From Deltaproteobacteria bacterium (GTDB lineage: Bacteria; Myxococcota_A; Polyangia; Polyangiales; Polyangiaceae), in the NCBI GenBank assembly GCA_016218915.1, contig JACRCQ010000042.1, positions 248,001 to 312,000 of the forward strand: DNA of 64,000 nucleotides, in the 5' to 3' direction. The translations under genes and the position numbers were made by a program. Shown here one piece after another: positions 28,556 to 38,500 of this stretch; position 1 is the first letter of the stretch; each line of letters starts with the position of its first letter. The notes under the pieces are model-generated. The model saw only the letters and a program-made list of their open reading frames with translations, did not search any database and was not told where the DNA came from.

Positions 28556-30178
28556 ATGCTTCGTCCCATCTCCTTCGCCTGTGGGATCGCGATGCTCGCC
28601 GGTTGCGGCTCCACGCAGTCCAGCGCCCCTGGGACCGTCCCTTCGCCTCGGTCGACCATGGCAGCGGAGCCGCCTTCTGCAACGGCTGGGTCACCATCGG
28701 CAACGGCTCCTGAGCCGCAGCATCCACGCGTACGGTTCGAGATTGCGATCATGTCGCAGTGCCCCTACGGCGTCCAGGCGATCAACGGCATCTACGCCAT
28801 GACCCAGAGCCTTGGTGATGCCGTGGACGTGAATGTGGAGTACATCGGCTCCTTCGGCGAAGGCGGCAAGTTGTGCTCGATGCACGGCACGAACGAGGTC
28901 CGTGGGGACATCGCGCAGAAGTGCATCCACAAGGTGGCGCCGGCGCGTCTCCTCGAGGTCATGCACTGTCAGAACAAGGACTACAAGGACGCTGCGACCA
29001 ACTGGGAGGCCTGCCTTGGGCAGCTGGGAATCCCGGTAGCGCCTGTGCGTGAGTGCATCGACTCCGGCGAAGGCGCGAAGCTTCTTGCAGCGTCGTTCGA
29101 GCGCTCGAAAGCGAACGGCGACACGGGCAGCCCGACCCTGCGGATCGCTGGCAAGAAGTACTCAGGACAGCGCAAAGCCAACGATTTTGCGCGAGCTGCA
29201 TGCGCGGAGATGCATCCTCCACACCCCTACTGCACGGCTATGCCTGTCTCCCCGCCTGTGAACGTCGTGATCCTGAGCGACCAGAGGTGTCCGGGCTGCA
29301 AGACGGAACGCTACGAGGGGATGCTTCGGGCTCGAATCGGCGCCCCGGTGATACGTACTTTGGACTATGGCGATCCAGAGGGCAGGAAGCTGTATGATGC
29401 GACCAGCCCGGGCTTGTTGCCGGTTCTGGTCTTCGACTCGACGCTGGAGCAGGATCCAGAAGCGCACGAGTCGTTCAATCGTGGGCTGAAGAAAGCGGGA
29501 AGCTGGTACGTTGCGCCGCTTGGAGGCGAGTTCCATCCCAAGTGCGCGGCTGCAGCGGACTGTGCGCGCGACGAGTGCCGAGATGTCCTGTCGTGCCGCA
29601 AGGAAGTGCCGAATCGTCTCGACGTCTACATCATGTCGAAGTGCCAGTTTGGCGCAAAGGCAATCGCCTCGATGGAGGAGGTCCTGCGCGACTTTCCTGC
29701 CACGGACTTTCGCATCCACTACATCGGAGCCGGCGACGAGAAAGCGGGATTGACGTCGATGCACGGTCCGGACGAGGTGGCCGAGGACCGACGGGCTGTG
29801 TGCGCGATCGCCCACAGCGCACCGCAGCGAGGGTACCTGAAGTACCTGTGGTGCAGAAACAAGGATCTCAAAGACGACGCGTGGACCGGATGCACAGGCA
29901 AGGCGACCGGTGTCGACGCAGCGACTCTTCGAAGATGCTCCGAAGGACCTGAAGGCAGTCGTCTGCTGGACGCCTCGTTCAAGTCCGGGTCTGCCGTGGG
30001 GATCGGAGCCTCACCGACCTGGATCGTGAACAACAAGTTCAAGCACACAGGGCTGGATGCCTGGACCATCAAGAAGTTCCTCTGCGAGCACAACCCCAAG
30101 AACAAGTCCTGTGCCTCGCTGCCTGCAACGCGTCCGCCGGGGAGCCCTGCTTTTCAGTCCGCACCCGGGTGCCTGTGA
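28556..30178 (+). CDS. Lipoprotein with three thioredoxin-fold-like modules (GILT/DsbA-like)
   Basis: ATG at 28556 gives a lipoprotein signal with lipobox AMLAGC, then a Pro/Ser spacer. Module 1 begins near residue 60 (FEIAIMSQCPYGVQ), with MHGTNEVRGDIAQKC later. Module 2 near 235 has VVILSDQRCPGCKTE, a true CxxC. Module 3 near 351 repeats module 1: LDVYIMSKCQFGAK, SMHGPDEVAEDRRAVC, WTGCTG, GASPTWIVNNK. Modules 1 and 3 keep the first Cys but have Gly in place of the second (CPYG, CQFG), with extra Cys residues downstream as in GILT-type reductases. A role in disulfide exchange at the envelope is inferred. It is divergent from the 28420 gene across 135 bp. Confidence 0.8.
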   Translation: MLRPISFACGIAMLAGCGSTQSSAPGTVPSPRSTMAAEPPSATAGSPSATAPEPQHPRVRFEIAIMSQCPYGVQAINGIYAMTQSLGDAVDVNVEYIGSFGEGGKLCSMHGTNEVRGDIAQKCIHKVAPARLLEVMHCQNKDYKDAATNWEACLGQLGIPVAPVRECIDSGEGAKLLAASFERSKANGDTGSPTLRIAGKKYSGQRKANDFARAACAEMHPPHPYCTAMPVSPPVNVVILSDQRCPGCKTERYEGMLRARIGAPVIRTLDYGDPEGRKLYDATSPGLLPVLVFDSTLEQDPEAHESFNRGLKKAGSWYVAPLGGEFHPKCAAAADCARDECRDVLSCRKEVPNRLDVYIMSKCQFGAKAIASMEEVLRDFPATDFRIHYIGAGDEKAGLTSMHGPDEVAEDRRAVCAIAHSAPQRGYLKYLWCRNKDLKDDAWTGCTGKATGVDAATLRRCSEGPEGSRLLDASFKSGSAVGIGASPTWIVNNKFKHTGLDAWTIKKFLCEHNPKNKSCASLPATRPPGSPAFQSAPGCL

Positions 30179-30182
30179 CAGG

Positions 30183-31559
30183 ATGGGAGAACGCGACAGA
30201 GTGCGTCGACGTTTGCTAGCTGCTGCGGTCGTGATCGTTGCTGGGTGCGGTGGCGCTCGATCGGATCCCGGGCACCCTGAACCTCCTCCCCTCGAGAACC
30301 TGCCCTGCAAGGGCGACGCGTCGAAGCTCGACGCCAGCGCAGTCACGGGCCGTGTGCCGACCCAGGGACGGCGAATCGCCCTGCAGATCGCCGCAGTCTG
30401 GTGCGAGATGGTGAACAGCCCTGCTGGAGCCCAGATCCAAGGTGACGTGCTGGTGCTGCAGGCCCGCCCGGACGTCGTCCGTCAGGGTCAGGAGCTGGCA
30501 GAGGCGCTTCGTGCCGAACCCGAGGCTCGCGCGGGCGAGCCTTTCGTTTGCCGAGGCGCTCGCTCCCCAGCAAGCGGTCAGGCGCCGAGCATGGGCGGCG
30601 TGCAAGGCCAGGGCATTTCCCTACGGTGCCCGGAGCCTCTCGAAACGCGCGTGCTGCGAATGGCCGACCCGTACGCCACGGCGCGTGCCTACTGCGACGG
30701 CCACGCGAGCCCCTGGGGAATCGCAGGCGTTGTCGCCGACAACGTCATCATCCTGGACTTCGCAGGAAACATCGTTGGATTCCAGACACGCGGATCGCAA
30801 TCTCCCCAGCCCGCCAAGACCGAGGCGGATGCGGGCGCCAGCGGTGATCCATCGTCCGCGGCCAGACGCGGGCTGGTCGAGCTCGCCCGGATTCTCACCC
30901 CCGGAGTGGGACCGACACGGGACCCCACTTCGCAGGATGTCCCTGCCAGCTCGGGAATGCGGATGGATCCCGCTTGGGATGCGCGTCGCGTCGGCTTGAG
31001 CTCGTATGTTCAGCACGACTATCGGGTGCGTGTGACAGGCGCTGCGCGCTCGGCAGAAGATGTTGCGGAATTCATGCGTAGAATTGCGGCGAGCGTGCAC
31101 TTCTCGGATGTAGTATTGCAGCGGGCCCAGGCGTCAGGTGATTCCGGACCGACGGTGTTCGAGCTGACCGCTCGGGCTCGCGATCCAGGCGCTCTCAACA
31201 TTGCGTCGAGCGCCGACGCAGGATCGGACTTCGGCGCTGGGATCCGCAACCCCTTCCAGGCTGTCGGGGTCGCTCCGTCGAGCGGCAGTGAAGCCCCAGC
31301 CATTGCAGACACGGTAGCGTTCGATCAACTCGTCCTGATCGCGACGCTCACGACAGGATCGCCCTCTGCCCTCTTCGCGGAGTCGAGCGGGGCCCGATCG
31401 TGGGTGGTTAAGCGGGGCGGGGAGATCGGCAAGCCTGAGGGCACGTGCAAGGCTCGCTGGAAGGTAGAGAGGATTCAAGGATCGCGGGTCGAGATGGTTC
31501 GGAGGAGCTGCGTGGGCGGATTGGAGAGACGAACGCTGAGCGTCAAGCCTGGCCCGTGA
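30183..31559 (+). CDS. Lipoprotein with PilN-like and PilP-like regions
   Basis: ATG at 30183 lies 4 bp after the preceding stop, so co-transcription is likely; the lipobox is VIVAGC. Residues about 275-316 (YRVRVTGAARSAEDVAEFMR, then ASVHFSDVVLQ) match the periplasmic part of the type IV pilus alignment protein PilN. Residues about 379-442 (FDQLVLIATLTTGSPSALFA, SWVVKRGGEIGKPEG, VERIQGSRVEMVRRSC) match the C-terminal beta domain of PilP. In normal systems these are separate inner-membrane proteins between PilM and PilQ. Here both are in one lipoprotein without pil neighbours. The N-terminal 250 residues are not recognised. Moderately sure of both matches. Confidence 0.65.
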   Translation: MGERDRVRRRLLAAAVVIVAGCGGARSDPGHPEPPPLENLPCKGDASKLDASAVTGRVPTQGRRIALQIAAVWCEMVNSPAGAQIQGDVLVLQARPDVVRQGQELAEALRAEPEARAGEPFVCRGARSPASGQAPSMGGVQGQGISLRCPEPLETRVLRMADPYATARAYCDGHASPWGIAGVVADNVIILDFAGNIVGFQTRGSQSPQPAKTEADAGASGDPSSAARRGLVELARILTPGVGPTRDPTSQDVPASSGMRMDPAWDARRVGLSSYVQHDYRVRVTGAARSAEDVAEFMRRIAASVHFSDVVLQRAQASGDSGPTVFELTARARDPGALNIASSADAGSDFGAGIRNPFQAVGVAPSSGSEAPAIADTVAFDQLVLIATLTTGSPSALFAESSGARSWVVKRGGEIGKPEGTCKARWKVERIQGSRVEMVRRSCVGGLERRTLSVKPGP

Positions 31560-31581
31560 CGCCCGGAGAGCCCCTCCCAAG

Positions 31582-32181
31582 CTATGCCCGAACAATGCGC
31601 AACCGCGGCCATCGTTCGGCAAAGCGCTTGCTTCGTACACGTTCTTCGAACACGCCAGGACTCACGCACGCGGCGTTGCGCCGAACTACACCCTCGAACA
31701 GATCCACCAGCCCAAGGGGGGCCACCACGCAAATACGGTCGTCCGAGTCCAGCCGTACGGCGACTGCGGTCGCGGTTTCTGGCCACGATCCAAGAGCGTC
31801 GTCGAGTGATGCGTGCGGTCGCGCCCGCTCGCCGGTCGCCTTCTCGTGCCACAGATGGACAGCAGCCTGGTTGATGACCTCCCAGGGCAGGTCTGGCTGC
31901 AGCTGCGCAAGACGCCTCTGGAATCGCTCTTCGGTCTCGCGCGACAAGTCCCCTGGATCAAAGTATGCGACGTCCACGTCAGCGATCTCGGAAGGCGAAG
32001 CACTGCCGTAGAGCAGATCCCAGACGGTATTGCGAATGGCGCCCGCCCCGATGCACCCCTCTGGCAGGGCGACTTCGCGCAGTGCACGCAAGGCGCGCAT
32101 CAACCACGGGGTGGACGCGACGATCTCGACAAGGCTTTCCTGGTACTTCACAGCAACCTGGCCTCTGCAATGGCTGCGCAT
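31582..32181 (-). CDS. Nucleotidyltransferase-family protein (DUF925/NTP_transf_6 type)
   Basis: The protein shows the family's pattern: LVEIVASTPWLMRALRALRE, then CIGAGAIRNTVWDLLYG, then IADVDVAYFDP with the acidic metal-binding pair, and WEVINQAAVHLW. Members are annotated as nucleotidyltransferases, but their substrate is unknown. The full protein is about 200 residues, as usual. Starts are uncertain: GTG at 32196, ATG at 32181 or GTG at 32151. The conserved region begins soon after the last of these. It converges with the PilN/PilP-like gene, with 22 bp between the stops. Confidence 0.8.
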   Translation of the reverse strand: MRSHCRGQVAVKYQESLVEIVASTPWLMRALRALREVALPEGCIGAGAIRNTVWDLLYGSASPSEIADVDVAYFDPGDLSRETEERFQRRLAQLQPDLPWEVINQAAVHLWHEKATGERARPHASLDDALGSWPETATAVAVRLDSDDRICVVAPLGLVDLFEGVVRRNAACVSPGVFEERVRSKRFAERWPRLRIVRA

Positions 32182-32353
32182 CCGCTGGTTCCGCACCTGA
32201 TGCGGTGGGGGGCGGATACACCATGGCGCCCCACCCGGTCAATCGTCGCGTCCTGCCCCAGCCTCGGGCTCACAATCTCGCACCCGGCAGCTCAAGGTTT
32301 CCCAATCCGCGCCGTTCTACAGTGAAAGGAACCCCATATCCCGCAAGGAGGTC

Positions 32354-32467
32354 ATGTTTCTGCCCGGGTCTGATCCCAACATGAAAAGGTTCTGTCTGCC
32401 CGCCCTGGTGGGTCTCCGACAAAGGCAACCGCGCACGAAAGGCGCGAGCGCAAAGCCATTGACCTAA
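32354..32467 (+). CDS. Possible 37-residue leader peptide upstream of the giant protease gene
   Basis: ATG at 32354 is preceded at ideal spacing by AAGGAGG, one of the best ribosome sites in the window. The frame encodes MFLPGSDPNMKRFC and continues, rich in Arg and Lys, to a TAA at 32465. It ends 46 bp before the GTG start of the giant protease. A leader peptide or a small independent protein is possible. There is no homology to support it; only the ribosome site does. Confidence 0.3.
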   Translation: MFLPGSDPNMKRFCLPALVGLRQRQPRTKGASAKPLT

Positions 32468-32513
32468 CGGCACCCTGGGTGCCCACGGTTTGAAGGGCCG
32501 CTTGGAGAAAGCC

Positions 32514-35500
32514 GTGCCGCCTGATTTCCGCCGACATCGATCTGCCCTGCGTTCCCGACGCGCAGCCGCGCTTTCCGCGTGCAGCGCAGTCCTTGCCCTT
32601 CTCGCAGTCTCCTGCAGCCGCCCGATTGAAAGCGACCGCTCTGACCCAGCTCCCTCTCCGTTTTCCGAGACCCTGACCACCCCGTCCGGAGCCACCTACC
32701 GGGCCCACGAGGTCATTGCCCGCCGCAAGCCCTCGGTTTCGCCGGCAGAGTTCGAGACTGCGATCCGCGCGGTCGGCGGCACACCCCACCACGGAGCATC
32801 CCCTCTCACCGCCGTTCTCGGCTTCGTACGCTTCTCCCTACCAGCGACGATCACCGCTGATACCGCCATCGCCGCGCTGCAGGCAGCCGGCGTCGCGCAG
32901 TCTGCGGAGCGCGACTACGTGGTGAGCTTCGAAACCACGCCGAACGACCCGATGTACGGCCAGCAATGGGGGCTTGCGCGCATGAAGGCCCCGGACGCCT
33001 GGGCTTTGGGCACTGGAGCCCAGTCGATGCTGGTTGGAGTCGCAGACACAGGCGTGAGCCTGGATCACCTGGATCTCGCGGCGAACCTCGCGATCAACGA
33101 CCAGGAAATCCCAGGCAACAACGTGGATGACGACCAGAACGGGTTCGTCGACGATCTGCGCGGGTGGGACTTCGTGCAGAACGACAACCTGCCTGCAGAC
33201 GACCACGGCCACGGCACGCACGTGGCGGGGATCATCGGCGCAGTCGGCAACAACGCGCTCGGAGTCACAGGGGTCAATTGGCAGGTGCGCATCCTGCCGG
33301 TCAAGGTCTGTGACGCCAAGGGCTCATGCTACGCCTCGAACATCGCAGAGGGCATCGCGTACGCTGCGAAGCGCGGCGTACGGGTGCTGAACATCAGCGC
33401 TGGAGGGTTTCACGAGCCGCTGTCCTACGAGCTCAGCGCCATCGACCTGCTTCGCGCAAGCGGCGGCATCCTCGTGGCTGCTGCGGGAAATTCTGCGGCG
33501 AATACGGACGTCACCCCGCACTACCCATCGTGCTACGCCCGCGACAACGTCATCTCCGTGGCTGCCACGGATTCCTCGGACAAGCTCGCATCCTTCTCCA
33601 ACTGGGGCCCCTCCTCTGTGCACGTCGGGGCGCCAGGCGTGGCAATCCTGAGCACTGTGCCTGGCAACCAGCTCGCGAGCATGAGCGGCACTTCCATGGC
33701 CAGCCCCATGGTCGCCGGTGCAGCCGCCTTGTATGCGTCGCAGCACCCGGACGCCTCCCCTCCAGAGCTTCGATCCGCGGTCCTGTCCTCTGTGGAGGTG
33801 GTCCCCTCGCTGCAAGGCAAGGTTGCGACCGGCGGTCGCGTGGACCTGCTCAAGCTCATGTCTGGAACGAATCCTTGCGCCTCCAGCAAGGTGGACTGCG
33901 ACTCCCATGCTACGTGCTCACCCGCAGGTCAGACCTACACCTGCACCTGCAACCCTGGGTGGACCGGCAGTGGCAAGGTCTGCTCCGATGTCGACGAGTG
34001 CGCAAGCACCCTAACTCCGTGTGCGCCCGAAGCCGAGTGCACCAACACGCCAGGCAGCTACACCTGCGCATGCAAGGCTGGGTACGCAGGCGATGGCAAG
34101 ACTTGCGCCGACTTCGACGAGTGCAAGGCAGGTACAGCGCAATGCGATCCGAATGCGACCTGCACCAATGCGCCTGGAACCTATCTGTGCACGTGCAAGA
34201 TAGGATTCGAGGGAAGCGGCAAGACGTGCACCGACGTGGACGAGTGCAGCGAGGGAACGGCGCAATGCCCTGGCATCACGGTCTGCCACAACACGCCGGG
34301 CAGCTACGAATGCCAGTGTCCCCAGGGATACGAGAGCCAGAACGGGACGTGCGGGGACCTGGACGAGTGCGCGGCAGGGCTGGCCTCCTGCGATCCCCAC
34401 GCAGCCTGCTTCAACGCCGAGGGGAGCTACACGTGCATCTGCCTGCCCGGATACGCAGGGGATGGGTTCTTCTGCAGCGACGTGGATGAATGCGTTCCTG
34501 GCATCAACGACTGCGATGCCCACGCCGACTGCTTGAACAAGCCCGGATCCTACCTGTGCACATGCTGGCAAGGCTGGGCAGGGGATGGCAAGACCTGCAG
34601 CGACGTCGACGAGTGCGCGCTCGGCATCCACGGCTGCAGCAGCAATGCGACCTGCACGAACTCCCAGGGCGGATACGGGTGCACGTGCAAGCCGGGATAC
34701 AGCGGAGACGGCAAGACGTGCACGGACGTGGACGAGTGCGCGAAGCCGGGAACGACCTGCCCTGCTCACGCGCAATGCAAGAATCTCAAGGGCGGCTACA
34801 CGTGCGTCTGCGTGGCGGGCTGGGCAGGGGACGGGACGACGTGCACCGACGTCGACGAATGCACGGACGGCACGCATGGATGCTCGGCGCAGGCGACCTG
34901 CACGAACACGCCCGGCGCCTACACGTGCACGTGCAAGGCCGGATACCAGGGCGACGGCAAGACGTGCACGGACGTGGACGAGTGCGCTGCGCCCGTGTTT
35001 CCCTGCTCGGGCATCGCGTCGTGCACGAACCTGGACGGAACCTTCAGCTGCGTGTGCAAGAGTGGATTCTCGGGGAACGGCAAGACCTGCACGGATATCG
35101 ACGAGTGCGCGCTGGGAACGGATGACTGCAGCGCGGATGCGACCTGCACGAACACGTCCGGGGGATACACGTGCACATGCAAGCCACCGCTGGTGGGGGA
35201 CGGCAAGACGTGCACGGATCCGAACGAATGCGCGCTAGGAACGGATGACTGCAGCCCGGATGCGATCTGCACGAACACGAAGACAGGCTTCACGTGCACC
35301 TGCAAGCAGGGGTACAGCGGCGACGGCAAGACGTGCACGGACATCGACGAGTGCATCAAAGGGACGCACAACTGCGATCCCAACGCCTACTGCAAGAACA
35401 GCCCTGGCAACTACAGCTGTCGCTGCAAGAACGGGTATGGCGGCGGAGGCTTCGTGTGCGAGGACATCGACGAGTGCGCAACCGGTACGCACGACTGCAG

Positions 35501-38500
35501 CCCGATGGCGACGTGCACAAACACGACCGGCGGATACTCCTGCGCATGCAAGGCGGGATACAGCGGCAACGGCAAGACCTGCACGGACCTCGACGAATGC
35601 GCGCTCGGAACGCACGGCTGCTCGCCCAATGCGACCTGCACGAATACCTCTGGATCGTACGCATGCACCTGCAAGGTCGGGTACACGGGAGACGGCAAGA
35701 GCTGCACGGACATCGACGAGTGCTCGCTGCCGGCCGGGGTCTGCAGCCCAGACGCATCGTGCAGCAATACGCCGGGCAGCTACACCTGCACCTGCAAAGC
35801 GGGGTTCACCGGCAACGGCGTGGTCTGCACGGACGTCGACGAATGCAAGGCGTCCCCGTGCGCGGCGCAGGCTGTCTGCCTGAATCTGTCGGGCACGTAC
35901 AAGTGCGGATGCAAGCCAGGCTTCGTCGGCGACGGCACATCCTGCCAGGATGTCAACGAGTGCGTTGCTTCTCCTTCTCCATGCGACGCGCACGCGACCT
36001 GCACCAATCTCCAGGGCGGGTACGCGTGCGCCTGCAACTCAGGCTACTATGGCACTGGCAAGACCTGTGCTGCCCTGGGTGACCCGGACGAATGCGTGCT
36101 TGGAACGCACACCTGCTCGCCGATGGCCGACTGCTTCAACACCACGGGTGGCTACCAGTGCGTGTGCAAGAAGGGCTACGAAGGGGACGGGCACGCGTGC
36201 ACGGACGTCGACGAGTGCGCTGCCGGTACGGATGATTGCGACGAGCACGCGGGGTGTACCAATCTGCCCGGCAGCTGGTCGTGCGCTTGCGTGTCACCCT
36301 GGATCGGCGATGGAAAGTCATGCTTCCACGCGCCTTGCGCGCAGGGCTTCGACTACGTGGGCGGGGCCTGCGTCGACATCGACGAGTGCAGCCTGGGCAA
36401 GCACGACTGCAGCGTGCACGCGACATGCACCAATACCCCGGGGAGCTGGCAATGCCAGTGCAAGAGCCCCTATTCCGGGAACGGCAAGGTCTGCCTTGCG
36501 GACGAGTGTGCGCTCGGCCTGGACGACTGCGATGTGCACGCGACCTGCAAGGATGAGGTCGAGGGGTACACGTGCATCTGCGCGAGCGGCTGGACCGGCA
36601 GCGGCAAGGTCTGCGTGGATGTCGACGAGTGCGCGACGAACACGTCAGGGTGCTCCAAGAACGCGGAATGCACGAATCTGCCTGGAAGCTGGTCGTGCGT
36701 GTGCAAGAGCGGGTACACAGGCGATGGCAAGACCTGCGTGGAGCCTCCCAAGCAGGTCGTTGCACTCGACGCCCGCGGCGATCACACGTGCGCAGTGGTC
36801 GACAACGGAGCTGTGCGCTGCTGGGGCAGGAACACCTACGGACAGCTGGGCTACGGCCATACGAACGCGGTGGGAGACGACGAGTCAGCGGACAGCAGCG
36901 GATACGTGGCTGTGGGTGGCGCGGTGAAGCAAGTCAGCGCGGGCGTATCGCACACCTGCGTGGTGCTGGAGACGGGCAGCGTTCGTTGCTGGGGACGCAA
37001 TGCATTCGGTCAGCTCGGCTACGGCCACACGAGCAATGTGGGAGATGACGAGCTGCCCTGGACCGCGGGCGATGTCTCGCTCGGCGCAAAAGCCCTGGAG
37101 GTGGCGGCAGGTGGCGAGCACACGTGCGTGCTGCTCGAGGGAGGTGACGTCCGGTGCTGGGGCCTTGGCATCCACGGCCAGACAGGCCACGGAAACACGG
37201 CTTCGATCGGAGACGACGAGCTGCCTGGCGCGGCAGGGGCGGTGTCCTTGGGTGGGGCAGCGGTACATCTGGCAGCGGGCCGAGACCACACATGCGCGCT
37301 TTTGCAGGACGGGTCCGTACGATGCTGGGGGCGCGGACAATGGGGTAACCTCGGGCTCGGCAACACGGCGGATCTTGGCGACGATGAGCTACCGACGTCT
37401 GCGCCGGCGATTCAGATAGGCAGCGGCGCGGTCGCGATTACGGCTGGCTGGTACCACAGCTGCGCACTGCTCGCGGCCGGTGACGTCCGATGCTGGGGAT
37501 ATGGCGCAGTTGGCCAGCTGGGGTATGCCTCGACAGCTTCGGTCGGGGACGACGAGGTGCCGGTGAGCCAGACTCTGGTGCAGCTCGGTGGCAGCGTGAC
37601 TGCGCTGTCGGCCGGGTTGTTTCACACCTGCGCCGTACTGTCCAACGGCAGCGTGCGATGCTGGGGCTACGGAGACGGTGGGAGACTCGGCTACGGGAGC
37701 ACGTTCAACGTGGGAGACGACGAGAGCCCGGCGAGCATGCCGGCGGTGCAGGTCGGGGGCACGGTCAAGCGGATTGCCGCGGGAGGCGCCCACACCTGCG
37801 CGCTGATGGCAGCAGGCTCTGTGCGCTGCTGGGGAGAATCGGAATTCGGCCAGCTCGGACAGGGGTCGGTGCAGTCCGTGGGCGACGACGAGCACCCTTC
37901 GGGTGCCAAGGCCGTGATGCTTTCCGAGGTCGATGAATGCGCCTTGGAGGTGGACAACTGCTCGGCGCATGCGACGTGTGCCAACACGCTGGCCGGCTTT
38001 TCCTGCACCTGCATGAGTGGGTATGCTGGCAACGGCGTCGATTGCCTGGACATCGACGAGTGCCAGGAAGGCACGGCCGGCTGCGACGTCCATGCGACCT
38101 GCGTCAATGCGCCAGGGAGCGTCAGCTGTACGTGCAACAGCGGATGGCAAGGGAGCGGAAAAAGCTGCACCGACGTGGACGAGTGCGTGGCGCTGCAGCC
38201 CTGTGATCCCCATGCGAGCTGCAAGAACGTGCAGGGTTCGTATCAATGCACGTGCGAGATCGGATATGCAGGGGATGGGCACGTATGCACGGCGCTGGCG
38301 GACTATGTCACAGCGGCAGCTGCAGGGGACGCGCACACGTGTGTGCTTCTGGCGAGCGGCGCTGTGCGGTGCTGGGGGCTCGGGGCCGGAGGAATTCTGG
38401 GATACGGAAACACGAAGTCCGTGGGAGACAGCCTTTCGCCGGCAAGCGCGGGCAACGTGGCTGTGGGTGGCCAGATCGCGCAGATCGCCGCGGGCGCAGC

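Noticed and set aside
33870..36745. CRISPR-like array
   Set aside because: The repeats are in-frame EGF modules of about 120-130 bp in a coding gene, not short repeats with unique spacers.
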